From: Arenicola marina
Taxonomy: Eukaryota > Annelida > Polychaeta > Arenicolidae
Reading direction: 5' to 3'
Assembly: GCA_964019135.1 (NCBI GenBank)
Contig: OZ025263.1
Coordinates: forward strand, 16,283,123 to 16,347,122
DNA length: 64,000 bases
Shown here: one piece after another, positions 13,801-24,767 of the stretch
Layout: each line of letters opens with the position of its first letter
Numbering within the stretch: position 1 is the first letter of the stretch
Notes under the pieces: generated by a model
Databases searched by the model: none
Seen by the model: the letters and a program-made list of their open reading frames with translations, nothing else
Told to the model about the DNA's origin: nothing
Translations under genes and position numbers: made by a program

Positions 13801-16800
13801 TTACTGTGTGTGATCTGCATGGGTGGTTGTAATTACCAAGTTTATGTATGTATCCTATCGCGGTCATAGTAACATTACGTGAATGCCTCCTTATACAACA
13901 CACCATCGTCCGTGTTTAATAAACAATAGATCCTATGTATGAACCTTATAGTTTTTACATTTTGCTTGCTACTTTTTTCTGCAGCTACAATTAGAACGCA
14001 GCGTAGCTATTCAAGAATGCTTATATATAGAAGTTTTTCTTGTATTTGATGGTTAGTGTAATATGCTATGCTTATTTCGCTACCTAAGTCTATTATTAAC
14101 CGCACACACTTTTTATTTCAGTAAGGTAAGGTAACCAGTGTTTGATTTACGGCCTAGCCAGTCACATGTTTGTTCGATGTGTGCATTTTCCACGGTTTAA
14201 TAAGCAGCAAAGGCACATGGCACGAGTTGCTGTTAACGTCTTTAGATAGTGAGCCACTGTTATACACAATGTCTTGTGGAGTAATTAATAATCCTTTGTT
14301 TTCCCCCTTATCTCATCTAGGAAGTCATTCCTTATGGAATTGATTTGGACGACATCATGTTTATAGATGAAATTGACGAGGTGCCTGAAGTTAGTGAAGT
14401 TCACCAGTAATTTTCACAGAGCCTTATCTCAGGGTAAATAGCACCGTAATCAGGCGCGCTAGCTACTAGTGGCGCCATCTGTTGAATGTTGCTAGAACTA
14501 CTACTTAGATCTACCGTTTTTGCGTATAGTATATATTTTCCGCCTGTTGGTTTGGGGGCAGTGTGGAGCTGAGGGGAGCGAGGGGTGATCTTTAACCCTC
14601 CACCCTCCTCCTCCCCAATCCCGTTTCTGCGGTTACTGATTGTACAAAAACGTAGAATAACCTTTCCCTTGGCTTACTATTGGATTCTGTATCCATCGTG
14701 TACTTGGCAGTGTTCGTTTGTACGGCCTGTATTATGATTTGTATGGGATTTGTGTGCAATTTCGATGATGGCGTTGTTTGTATTTATTGAAGTTATTGAA
14801 TTTATGATTATTGCTTGTTTCCAACGATAGAATCGCAGTGATCACGTCTTTTATCACATTATCAGACCTTAGTACTCATTAGAATATTGAGGGTAATCTT
14901 AATTCTTCCGAAAGAGAAATCCAATGAAACAGTGTGTTCGCTTATTTTATACGTTTTCGGGTTTATTTCATATTATATTAGTATGCACAACCTTTAACTC
15001 TGTCCTTATATTTCCCGCCTAGAAGGTACAGTCGATTGTGAAAGGGTATCAGACGTGATCGCTGTGTGAGTAGCAGATGACGAGACTTGAGATCCTTTGT
15101 CATTTTCCTTTCCTTCATGCCTATGACGCCAGGTCTAAGCTGTTTTATCTTTCAATATGGAAGTGCACTATTCCCTTCCCTGTACGTGGCTTTTTCACAC
15201 GCAAAATTCACTTTCACGTCATATGATGTTTTGTGCTATGCCCACCCCCCTCCCCACGGCTTAAAATTGTCAGTTAAATCTTGATGTATGCACCAGTTAA
15301 TACATTGTCACCCTTTTATATGTTCTAATTATTATATAATATAAAATGATTATAGCTTGTATATATCATAACAATCATGTAGATATAGTATTAATATAGT
15401 GTAATGATTATGGAAGCAGTTCCTTCGACAGGTAATGTATTATCTGGTGTTTGTATTAACTGGTGCACCAGACTTGTGGATCGTCATCTGCTGTGTACGC
15501 GTTTAATATTACCCTCCCTGTGCCTGGTACCTGTGTTTTTCTTGGACCTCAATGAAGACATCGAGCGAAAGGCTTTGATACAACTTGCTATAGCGACTGT
15601 TACATAATAAGGAACGCCAGCGTTGCCACGTGGCGCGTGATCGCACGATGTCTCTTCTGATTGATTGCTCCTTCAACATCCAGCATTCTGTAGACCACGT
15701 GATCAATGGATTGTGAACGGCGCATTTTGTTCTTTCTTTTTATTTCTTGTGAAGCCTCTTCTTGAATATTATGCGGGGGAAGAAATCTTTGTTTGAGAGA
15801 GAAAACAAGGTACACGGCAGTGTATTTCAAACCCGTCCCTCCCTTACCATCCCTTCGATGCATGAGCTTTCACCCCGTTATCGCATGGCCGAATGCCGAT
15901 TTGATGCCTGTTTCTGTAGCATTAACACATCCTTGAAGTAAGGTCTACGACACGCTATTTGCAATCAGTTCAGTTTCCCATGTCCTGATATTAAGTATAC
16001 CCTTCAGCTTCCTCTCGACCTTGTGGGGATTTCACTCGCCAGTTGTATGCGCCCGTTTCCATTCGCCATGAGAGGGGCCGGCTCGGTAGCTCAGTGAGTT
16101 CGATTCGCCTTGAGCGCTCTGGCCACCTGAGAGCCTAACGGCACGTGGATCGGTAGCTCGAGCTCCACTGTGGCCATGTCTGTGTGGTCGCAGGATAAGG
16201 ATCCCATGTCCTTCTTTGCAAAAAGTAGGGGGTTCCCTCCGGGGACATAGCTTCCCTCTTCCATTGACGCGATATGACCAAAAGCGGTTAAAGCGTCCTG
16301 AATATACAACCAACCATTCGCGATAAGAGATGAAAGATCTCGAATGATACCTGACGTAAGCTTATTGCTGTCAGTATCTCTGTACCTGTATCATAACTAG
16401 CGGTATCAACTCGGCGATGATGTGTCGGACACCAACATGGTATACAGTCGTATTATTTCATCAAGCTTTTGGTTGTTACCTTTATCCCCTTATTTAGCCG
16501 AGAGGTGGCTGCATTGAACGTTCGCCATAACGCCAGAATCACAACAATCACGAACTGTATATGCCTTGGCCTCCTTTCATGCTGCTGACCCGCCGACCCC
16601 TGGATATTTATGATCCCGAATGTATCTTCCCGTTTCTATGGCTCGCAGGTCCCTCGCAAACACTTCGCTCATCATATGTTTCACTGACTTACGGGTCCCT
16701 TCCAAACACTTCGCTCATCACCGGTTTCATTGACTTGCGGGTCCATCGCAAACACTTCGCTCATCACCGGTTTCATTGGATTGCGGGTCCCTCCCAAACA

Positions 16801-18692
16801 CTTTGCTCATCACCGGTTTCATTGGCTTGCGCGCCCATCCCAAACACTTCGCTCGTAACAGGCTTCATTGACTTGCGGGCCCCTCCCAAACACTTCGCTC
16901 GTAACAGGCTTCATTGGCTTGCGGGCCCCTCCCAAACACTTCGCTCGTCACAGGCTTCATTGACTTGCGGGCCCCTCCCAAACACTTCGCTCGTCACTGG
17001 TTTCATTGACTTGCGGGCCCCTCCCAAACACTTCGCTCGTAACAGACTTCATTGACTTGCGGGCCCCTCCTAAACACTTCGCTCGTCACTGGTTTCATTG
17101 GCTTGCGCGCCCATCCCAAACACTTCGCTCGTAACAGGCTTCATTGACTTACGGGCCCCTCCCAAACACTTCGCTCGTAACAGGCTTCATTGACTTGCGG
17201 GTCCATCGCAAACACTTCGCTCATCACCGGTTTCATTGGCTTGCGCGCCCATCCCAAACACTTCGCTCGTAACAGGCTTCATTGATTTGCGGGCCCCTCC
17301 TAAACACTTCACTCGGCACAGACTTCATTCTAATCAGATGTTCCATCTTTTGTCCTTGCCACAAACAAGATCCGAGTTGAGTCTTCACCACTAGTTGATG
17401 TTTGCTGTCACTTAGATTGTATATCCGGGGACATCTCTCCACATTTTCTCAGTGTATTGTTGTTGTGTCGCTTTTGCATTGTCTCATCTCTGTGGCTGGG
17501 TCCAAGGTATGGCATCCTCAATCCTTCCACATTCGACGAACCATATTGGAGCTTCAGAAATTATTTAATTATTCGCCCGCGATTGATGTAACAGGCTTCA
17601 TGTAATATTAAGTCGCATATTGCATTGTAATAAATGTACTATCTGATCCGCTTCTAACAACAGTGCATTTTGTGACTTTACCCCCCCCCCCCCCCACCGC
17701 CTCACTTATACAAACACTACTTCGAAATGAACTTTTTGACCTTAATCGACTATCTACTTTTAATTGACTTTCCCCTCTTTTGGTCTTCGCATGGAACTTA
17801 AATATTTATAGATGCAGTCCAAAGATGTTCATCTCGACTCAAGTATTAACTGTATGCCTTGGAATATAATGTAATAGATGACACCCTCCTTTATCATTAC
17901 CCCCAACGCATGGGAACGTGGAGAGTGAACAATAAACTTGACCTACACCGCCATTGCCGTCTATTAGTCTCATTGCCCATTGTAACAACCCTATCCTTTC
18001 TGTTTTCTATGGATGATACTACCCTGCTCCACCCCCCCCCCCCTTCCCGTCTAGACCAACCCTGTATGATCCTGTTTTATCCCCGACTCTTACCTTAAGC
18101 ATATTATCCTAGTGCTATTCCACACCAGTCTTATCAGACCACAGACCACACACCATACTCTGACCCAATATTGGTCATTCAACCCTTTGTAAGATTAGAT
18201 GCATTTTATGTACAGTGATTTTATTTAGGGATGGAATATTACATATTTCTTAAATTGGTGTCGTTTTTGTTATAGTCACGTATGATAGAACAGTTTCATT
18301 GTTCAATTATGTATCTTAATATAAATGTAGCTTGTTAATTATCATCTTTTTGCTCTCTTTAGGCCGCTTATCATGTACAGATCTTTCGAGCGTATTTGAA
18401 AAACCTTTATTAAAATATTAATTTATTAATTTTTTTTTTTTATTAATTTTATTAAATTATTGAAAACTTCCTCCTTATCATTTCTTCTTCTTCTGTAACA
18501 TAATTACAACCAATGCGTCTCTCTACCTGTGATATTTCTCCTTCAAAGGGTCCTAATTAATTTCCATGTCATTTCTTGTTTTTTCAGAAAAACGCTTTCG
18601 AGAAGAGCTTGGACACAGACGATGACCTCACTGGCCCTTCTGACAGTAACCATAGCAACCACCGTCTAAGTTATTTCAACCAGGCTACTTAG
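1823..18692 (+). CDS. PP2C-like domain protein (CG9801 type), 5'-partial, 7 exons
   Basis: Exons: 1823-1998, 5056-5244, 8660-8838, 9476-10315, 10720-10779, 14321-14380, 18588-18692. All junction phases agree and give 535 visible residues. The fold is that of a Ser/Thr phosphatase 2C, most like the insect CG9801 family. Motifs: [14 protein letters not shown] (D144-G145 of the visible protein, in place of the usual DGHGG), [15 protein letters not shown] (230-232 GDS), and [10 protein letters not shown] (D297) with metal-binding-type aspartates. Near the C-terminus LDHASIIAY (D434-H435) replaces the usual D-N. Loss of the DGHGG and DN signatures suggests weak or absent catalysis, so a pseudophosphatase or scaffold is possible. 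Exon 2 holds a Gly/Ser/Arg-rich linker before [17 protein letters not shown]. The exon 3 donor (CAC|GTCTGT) is weak. The last three exons are small, acidic and all phase 0-0, which allows skipping. The gene runs tail to tail with MLX. Family assignment rests on memory of motifs, not on a search. Confidence 0.85.
3555..3605 (+). promoter_or_regulatory. Two RFX X-box-like motifs
   Basis: GTTGCTAAGGAGAC and GTTGCTATGGAGAC lie about 35 bp apart in the same orientation. Both resemble the X-box bound by RFX factors (GTNRCC-N-RGYAAC type). The function is inferred only from the match; they lie inside intron 1. Confidence 0.3.
4330..4870 (+). repeat. 28-bp minisatellite, about 18-20 copies
   Basis: Tandem units built on CCCTTTATCTGCCCTGG plus TTCTGTTCTTA, pyrimidine-rich on the + strand and decaying towards the right end. 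Because 28 is not a multiple of 3, each frame cycles through all three readings of the unit and all stay open, producing overlapping hydrophobic Cys/Phe/Leu-rich open frames that are artefacts of the repeat. Confidence 0.9.
5208..5670 (+). repeat. Tandem decaying copies of the exon-2 end and its splice donor
   Basis: The last ~37 bases of exon 2 (from TGTACGACCAGCACCC) plus ~38 bases of intron (GTCAGTAATGG then CGAAAGAGGACGTTTA) recur starting near 5283, 5358, 5437, 5505, 5586 and 5660, increasingly degraded. The true donor is at 5245. Copies of it are at 5320 (TAGGTCATT), 5399 (an identical CAGGTCAGTAATGG) and 5465 (GGTGAGTAG). Use of the 5399 donor would read Gly-Gln then stop right after the normal exon end. 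Confidence 0.8.
5671..8659 (+). other. Rest of intron 2 of the PP2C-like gene
   Basis: Contains the 78-bp minisatellite at 7180-7730 and otherwise only short open frames without recognisable domains. It ends in a good acceptor (CTGCCACAG) at 8659. Confidence 0.6.
7180..7730 (+). repeat. 78-bp minisatellite, about 7 copies
   Basis: Units contain TGTGGCTAACTGGCTATTGC then TTCCTGTGGACGTAGC and GTTGCCTCACAGTGCACCCC. The central copies are nearly identical (26 codons each, so a 26-residue repeat appears in translation); the flanking ones diverge and vary in length. It lies wholly inside an intron, so the open frame across it is not taken as a gene. Confidence 0.9.
8839..9475 (+). other. Intron 3 of the PP2C-like gene
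   Basis: AT-rich 637-bp intron with a weak GTCTGT donor and the acceptor CCGATGCAG. The phase 0 boundaries on both sides join [16 protein letters not shown] smoothly, as in the family. Nothing else is seen in it. Confidence 0.7.
10316..10393 (+). CDS. Alternative C-terminus of the PP2C-like protein by read-through of the exon 4 donor
   Basis: If the donor CAG|GTGCGC at 10316 is not used, the frame continues for 25 codons to TAG at 10391-10393 and ends in FSFETSV. The last three residues (T-S-V) fit a class I PDZ-domain ligand. Splicing instead joins codon 461 to the 60-nt exon at 10720 without phase change. Which form is made cannot be told from sequence. Confidence 0.5.
   Translation: MRNSRFHSPPLSATGTGRFSFETSV
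10780..14320 (+). other. Intron 5 of the PP2C-like gene
   Basis: Begins GTAAGT and ends TCTCATCTAG. AT-rich; it contains one SINE (13093-13340). No exon is supported in the rest. Confidence 0.65.
13093..13340 (+). mobile_element. tRNA-derived SINE, copy 1
   Basis: The 5' part looks like a tRNA with an A box (GATAGCTCAGTGGATTAG) and a B box (GGTTGTTCGAGCGCC). A ~150-bp body follows, containing GGATAAAGATCCCATGTCC, and the end is an ACAACCAACCAACC tail. The same element occurs at 16076-16313 (+) and 60385-60650 (-). Pol III transcription and LINE-driven mobility are inferred from the tRNA head and short tandem tail. Confidence 0.85.
14321..14410 (+). CDS. Alternative terminal exon form of the PP2C-like gene
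   Basis: The exon starts after TCTCATCTAG and reads [20 protein letters not shown]. If the phase 0 donor GAG|GTGCCT at 14381 is used, it splices to the final exon at 18588. If not, it continues VPEVSEVHQ and stops at 14408-14410. Both forms have an acidic tail. Confidence 0.55.
   Translation, partial: EVIPYGIDLDDIMFIDEIDEVPEVSEVHQ
14411..16075 (+). other. Intron 6 or 3' UTR stretch, no gene seen
   Basis: Directly after the alternative stop at 14410, so it may be 3' UTR of the short form. Otherwise it is intron; no domain or repeat array is recognised. Confidence 0.5.
16076..16313 (+). mobile_element. tRNA-derived SINE, copy 2
   Basis: Same family as the copy at 13.1 kb. Head GGCCGGCTCGGTAGCTCAGT, shared segment GAGCCTAACGGCACGTGGAT, the body with GGATAAGGATCCCATGTCC, and a short ACAACCAACC tail. 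Confidence 0.85.
16640..17330 (+). repeat. 46-bp minisatellite, about 15 copies
   Basis: Units contain CTTGCGGGCCCCTCC then CAAACACTTCGCTCGTAACA and GGCTTCATTGA. There are two main variants (GGGCCCCTCCC and GCGCCCATCCC) interspersed along the array. It lies in the last intron of the PP2C-like gene. Confidence 0.9.
17331..18587 (+). other. 3' part of the last PP2C-like intron
   Basis: No exon is seen. It holds two C homopolymers (about 15 at 17681 and 12 at 18032) and ends with a pyrimidine-rich TTTTTTCAG acceptor. Confidence 0.6.
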
Positions 18693-19879
18693 CCCAAGGC
18701 CCAAATTCGCCATCGTCCTCTATGTATGGGGATAATATGGCTGCCCGATAGTATCTCCGTTCGTGGTATTACGGTTATTCTCTAGTCATCAATTTCACAT
18801 GAATCACTGAATATAATCCCTTCGTTGTGGAGAATTAGTGATTTTGCATTTGCTCTAACAATCAAAACCCGTTGGGTTCGTTTTTACTTTTTTATCGACG
18901 CAAAATCTTGATTTATCATGAAATGCATAATTTCCGGTGAGAGGCGTGCATTTGGTGTGCGGTCGCTGGTCACCATGGCAACACTATAATAATATTTTAG
19001 GAACCGCATAGAACACTTGTATGGAGTGTACCTAATGTTGTTGTTCTGACGGGAATGTTTCGTGCATGTAAAGGCCTTCGCTTTGTCTTCTTTTTGTACA
19101 TATCGATAACTTTCCGTGACTTAAGATGTATCGTCTCAACTCAACTCAACCTTTCGGTCAGAATATCTCAGAAATCTCATTCGTAGTGGGTTTCAGTGCG
19201 ACTTTGGTGTCATGCAAGTATGTAACCCTGCGTAATAACTGTAGTCAGGGGGTGGGGGTCATTTATTACTTATGACGAAGGTGTAACCAGTAACTTATGT
19301 AGAGTCAAATCACCCTATACTTGTATGGGTATGTATAGATGCTTCTCGGGTTTGCGCCTCGCCGTCTGCTTTCCACGGTAAACATTTCCACCATCCGCAT
19401 ACAGATACAGGTTGACATGCCCCAAGGTATCGTGGTACGTACGTCGATCGAATATTGTCAAATGCCTTTTCCATGCACGTTTCGCTTTGGACGTTACGCT
19501 GCCTGGGTTGATACAGACCTATATATCCTGTCATTTACTTGGGGATTGACGGTTTAGCGCTTATTTATGTCGGCCCAATTGAGAAATACGTAGATTGGAT
19601 TAACTGTTTAAATGTTCAGAGGACTGCGTCCAGGATGACATCCCTAGTTCTAATGCTTCGCGACAGTGTGAGTACGTGCGTGCATTAACTAACGCCCAAT
19701 TCGACGCTGCGGGCGCGTTGAGGTTTCGATATATAAGTCGTGGCATGATGTTAAATACACCGAGAGGCGGATCCTGGTGTAGGAGTCTAGACCACCACCC
19801 ATGTATTTGATCCTGTATGCCCTTGTGTTTGTCCAAATTCTGGATCCGCATCTTAAATTGGGACGTCGGGAACTTTCGG

Positions 19880-19980
19880 TTCCCGTATGTAGAGGTATAC
19901 GCACTGTCACTTGGTTTCGTATGTAGAGGTATACGCACAATGTCTTGGTTTCGTATGTACAGGTATGCGCGCTATGTCTT
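19880..19980 (+). repeat. About 32-bp repeat, 3 copies
   Basis: Three adjacent copies of GTATGTAGAGGTATACGCAC followed by a CTTGGTTTC-type spacer, the third diverged (GTATGTACAGGTATGCGCGC). Confidence 0.75.
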
Positions 19981-20452
19981 CGCGTACGCTGTCACCCCAT
20001 AACAAGATACCATCATCGCTTATTGTTGTTAACGAAAATTGTCGCCAGCACAATCCATCGCGAATGTATGATTTGATTAATTTATATAACATACTGATAA
20101 ATTGAATTGATGAAATGAGTCAATTTCGAGCCATAGAATACAGTTATGTCCCTTATGTTATAACTTATGTTCTACATGGTCAACCATTGATTGTTTTTTT
20201 ATACACAATTGTAAATCAAACGGAATTGACCAATGCGGAAGAGGACCACTGGCTATATAAATATAGTATACACCGCAGTAGTGTTGGTGATATGAGCTGG
20301 ATGCTGAGCACTGGCGCCATATGGTTATGACCCTTCTCTTATGATGTTTCTTGTCAAATGCCATTGCTTATAAATATCTTAGGATCTTTAGCTTAATTAT
20401 AGGCGTATATTTCCTTGTACGCATTGCTGCGTGTGTATTCGAAAAACATTAC

Positions 20453-20644
20453 CACGTGCGTATTCGAAAACATTACCACGTGCGTGTTGGAAGCATTACC
20501 ACGTGGTTTGTACGCATCGCCACAAGTTCCTTCTCCGTACGCGTCACTGGATGTAGTATAACCATGGCCACGTGCGTTTGCTGCGGTTCACCTCGTGCGT
20601 ATTTATACGCAATACCGCGTGCAATTTTTACGCATCCCCACGTG
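20453..20644. promoter_or_regulatory. Cluster of five CACGTG E-boxes
   Basis: CACGTG occurs at 20453, 20477, 20500, 20569 and 20639. The first three sit in degenerate 23-24-bp tandem units containing ATTACCACGTGCGT, and related TACGC/GTGCGTATT segments continue to 20645. CACGTG is the half-site of the Mondo-MLX, Max and USF families. Regulation of the adjacent MLX gene is inference; the boxes are not at the 5-bp spacing of classical carbohydrate response elements. Confidence 0.4.
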
Positions 20645-23112
20645 TGAAGCTCTCGCTCAACGTCCAGCGTGAGGAGTATTTATGTTCCGACATGCGGAAG
20701 GGTAAATTTTGTCCGTGAACCGCCTTAATTTGTGTTAATTAAGCTCCCAGAGTTCAGTCTATATGCTCTCAATTAAATTGCTCCAGCAGTCTTCAACATT
20801 AAATGTCGGTAATCCTGGCGTGTGCATGTATTGTGGGCCAGTTATATGTCCGGCTTCTGCCGCGCGTCGATGTATATATGCTAACGTCTAGCCATTGGTC
20901 GCTTGTTATCCTCCCTTCAACCTTAAGGTGTCTGTCAGTCTGGGGGCTCCGCCCGAGAGTCCTATACAGTGAACACTTTGCGTTTAGCGCAGAACCATGT
21001 ATTAATTGCTTGTGCATCTGGCCACCGGGCTATTGCAATGATAAAAATGCCAAAGGGAAACGGCAATTAGGTCAGAAATGTACCCGTCATAGTCATCTAA
21101 TTCGGGGGGTTACTTGTGATTAAGTATTTTACTTCTCGGCTAACTCCGATGTAGATAAATGTGTTTATGTATATGTGACGTTGTCGTGCTGACGTAGCCC
21201 AATGTTTCCGATTGCCTGTTTGTTAGCCAGACGCGTTTTTGTGTACATTATGATAGTAGTTTGCTTGAATTCAGCAAAACTTGAATGCAAAACTTCTAAC
21301 TTGATGATTTTCTCTCTTTCGATTCATAACATACACTCGCAGTGGCCCCCACGCCTGTGGCACATCTTCGTGACTTCCAGTCGTACTGCTTACCCCATTC
21401 GACTCGTTTCATGAACGTTTTTCTACAGTTGATAATCTGTTCATCGACATATATATGCGAGATATTTTTAATTTTAATAACTTTAATTTGACGAATCTAA
21501 CGTATTGTAATGTTCCTGTCTTCTAAGACGCGGGTAAAGTTGTCTTTCTTCCATTTTCTTCACCGTACATATTTCGAAAATGTTATGCCTTGTATGATAC
21601 ACTGGACAAATCCAATGCAGAAATGGTATTGCTGACGCGTACGTCCATTTCAATTTGCAAACAATACTTAAGTTTTCAAATTTTTGTCTAATAATTTACG
21701 TGCTCATTTTGTACCATTAAAATCATTATCAAGACAATGTTTTTGTATAATTGTATTGCATAGTTGTTCAGTTTGTTAAACTGCCATATCCATGACTAAA
21801 TCTTTAACAGTTTCAGTCTACTGGCTGTGCATGTATAATATTGGTTTCATCTCGTCGCTTGTGATATTGTTAAGGACATTTAACTCTGTATGTATATAGT
21901 ACCAGTGAGTGTGATCTATGTAATCTACAGTAGGTACAGTGTTGTCCAATCGCCATCACACGCATTCAATAACGTCCATCTTTCCATGGAGATGGATCCT
22001 GTACTTTTCCTAATCACCGAAATACGCAGTGTTTTTTTCTTCTACCAATTGTTTGTAGATTTTTTGTTTAACAGACCTTCTTCGTTGCTATACGAAATGG
22101 TGTGTATATTAGGAACATTTTCTCCTTAGGGATCAGAAGCTCGTTGTGTGGCTTTTGGTTGTCAGGTCGTTTAGTAGGTTCTTATAGGTTATCAGGGATT
22201 TTATACGTTACCAGAAGTCATTCTCCGCATCCCGTGGATACTGTTGTCAATCACAGGCCCTAGCTAGTCTTAACAACTCTTAAGCGCAGCTCTGTACTTT
22301 ACCTTTCGGCATTAGATGCGGACCATTTAATTACCAGGTGTGGGAGAGTTCTGGAAGCATTTTTTTTCTTTCGCTAATAGGAGAGTAAGTTACCAGATAT
22401 ATATTTTTTTAGGTGCTTTGTTTTCGCAAACTTCAAGGCTGCATTTTTATTTCTACAAGTTTCGATGCCGAATGTTTTTTTCTGCAAATTTCAAGCTCCC
22501 CTGGGTATCAAATGGTCCGTGCCTTAGCCTGTTTGTCGTCAGCAGATAAGTATCCCCGTGCAACATCCTTCAAGATTCAGTAGCGCACGTGGCATACGTG
22601 GCATGGGGATTCAGTGGATTTCGCAGTAAGCTCTGGCTGCCGTCGATAATATTTCTGCTTTAACGTGCAGATACAAAGATGGATTCTCTGTTTTACTTTA
22701 CTTTATATCTTGGTCGAACATGGGAATCTGTTTACGGAAATACAAGTGTGGTTTTAGCACATACTCCACGGCTCTCCATGTAGAAATTACGTTTCTTGGT
22801 TTAATACAGTCATCGCAGAAGAATACACTAGCATGGCAGAGCAAACGAAATGAAGCGGACAGTTCCGGCGGCAATTGTGCACTTTCTGAGTTTGCATAAA
22901 CCCAATATATTGCAGGTCAGCCATGGAAGGGATAAGGTCAGAAAGTGCATAGACCGTCTCCGCATTGTCAGTAACATGATGATAAATGTACATCAGATTC
23001 TAAGAAACATGAAATGAAAGATCGAGAAGCAGAGAATCCATCTTAACTATGTAAATACTAACAACCACATCTTGCTAGAATGGCGAAGACACGTCCAAAG
23101 CGTTGGCGAACG

Positions 23113-23232
23113 TAGCCTGAAAATCAGACTTTAAAGTCGTTAGACAATCTGAGGGATCCACATTAAATAAATCAATGTCGATCCCTCGGACTGTCTTGCG
23201 ACATTAACCGTTTGATTTTCAGGTTCAGGCTA
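23113..23232. mobile_element. MITE with about 45-bp terminal inverted repeats, copy 1
   Basis: The left end TAGCCTGAAAATCAGAC and the right end (reverse complement TAGCCTGAACCTGAAAATCA) are inverted repeats that continue inwards to GAGGGATC on both sides. GGCGAACG flanks the element on the left (23105-23112) and nearly abuts it on the right (23234-23241), like an 8-bp target duplication. A relative lies at 34037-34141. It has no coding capacity. Confidence 0.7.
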
Positions 23233-24767
23233 GGGCGAACGTGGGCGCACCACGTAGGTTAAGCGTTTCAACCCCTTTGTGACCAATTCCTGACTGTGTT
23301 GTGACTGTAACGTTACTACGGCCCCACTCAGTTGTGGTGCGTGGTGCCAATAAAAAGCCAATCACCGCTCATCTGGTCTTTGTAGTTGTATATTTCCGAG
23401 GACAGATTGCCTATTACAGAAACAACTCAAAAACTCGGTCGAACGAGGATTCGCCAAGTATTTCAACAACACAGACTAACATTAAGGAGAATATTTCGGC
23501 TTTATTTATAATACATTATGATTGTCCGTCGAATTGTTTTTTTTACAAAACGGCGCTTAGGTTACAAAATATTGTGTATTGGATTTCTTCGGAAAAAGAT
23601 TGTCCACTGATAATAATAATGGTACTATGTGTCGTATCTGTTACGCATATTGTTCTCACGTTCGTAAGATGCAATAGGAAGAAAACCATTATGTATGAAC
23701 AAGTCTTGCACAGGTTACCAGATCCTTGAAGCAAGGACTAATATATAAATATAACAGTGATTTGGATAGGTACGCGTCCTGAGTCATGTGTCGCACAAAA
23801 TTCAAATGACTCGTTTCATTGAGCTGTGCGGGGACATGGTGACACGTTGTAAATATATAGTGAGTAGACTACGCAATATTTCATTCAAGTTAATGTCCCA
23901 TTATTTTTCGGGTGTCCCATAATTTTAAGGAGTTCTGGGACACTGGGACTCACCCCCTTGCCTACCTATTAGAATTACTGTTATATATATATATTTGATA
24001 CGGCCCAATATGTACGACTGTATACTTAGCGTAACACCTGTAACGCAAATTAGTTCGATACTCCACTATAAAGATATTTTTCCTTTAACGCAACGAAAAC
24101 ACCCTAGCTTGCAAAGGCTGTCTGCCCTTAAACAAGTTTGCTTTCTATAAAACAACACCACCCCTTTATCATTAACACAACACACACACAGTCGCAAAGG
24201 GAAATTACGCACACAAGTTATTTACTGAAAGGAAGACTTGCAAATTTTTCTTGTACCCCTTGACGTGCCCCGACCCAAAATAAATAACATATTGTTGAAT
24301 TAATTAATAATAATTTGTAAATTTAATTAATTAATTGTGTGTAAATTCATAGGCATTTACCTAAAAAATTTCCCAGCATGTCGAGAGATTTGATATGTGA
24401 ATATGTCAGTTGGCAGTGTTATTCCTATGTTACCATGAGAGTTGTCGCATACCATCGTGCATATGTCCCATTTTAACAAAACGCCCGGATTATGGGAACT
24501 ACGGGATAACATGCACAGTGAGAACTGAATCTTAAGTAAATACAAATCCGATTAACAACGTCCTTGACCCACACCCCGAGAATTGGGTGCATAAGAGATT
24601 TAACCCTTAGCCCTTCCCTCCCCCGTCATCTGTTGATTCAGGCCTTCCAGCGGCTGCCACCCGTGCCACGCAATAAACACGTGTCCATCAACGGACCAAT
24701 CATAGGCCTGCGTCCGATCCGCTGCGGCCTTGACCGTCGCCGTGTCAGATATGCTGCGATTTTGCCT

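Larger units (their letters stand above)
18693..24767. other. Convergent intergenic region between the PP2C-like gene and MLX
   Basis: The 3' ends of the two genes face each other across about 6 kb. No coding exon is recognised. It contains a 3-copy 32-bp repeat (19880-19980), a CACGTG cluster (20453-20644) and a MITE (23113-23232). The 3' UTRs of both genes must lie here, but their ends cannot be placed. Confidence 0.55.

Noticed and set aside
19600-19938. 112-codon open frame on - strand
   Set aside because: Includes a 32-bp tandem repeat and shows no domain; convergent intergenic region.
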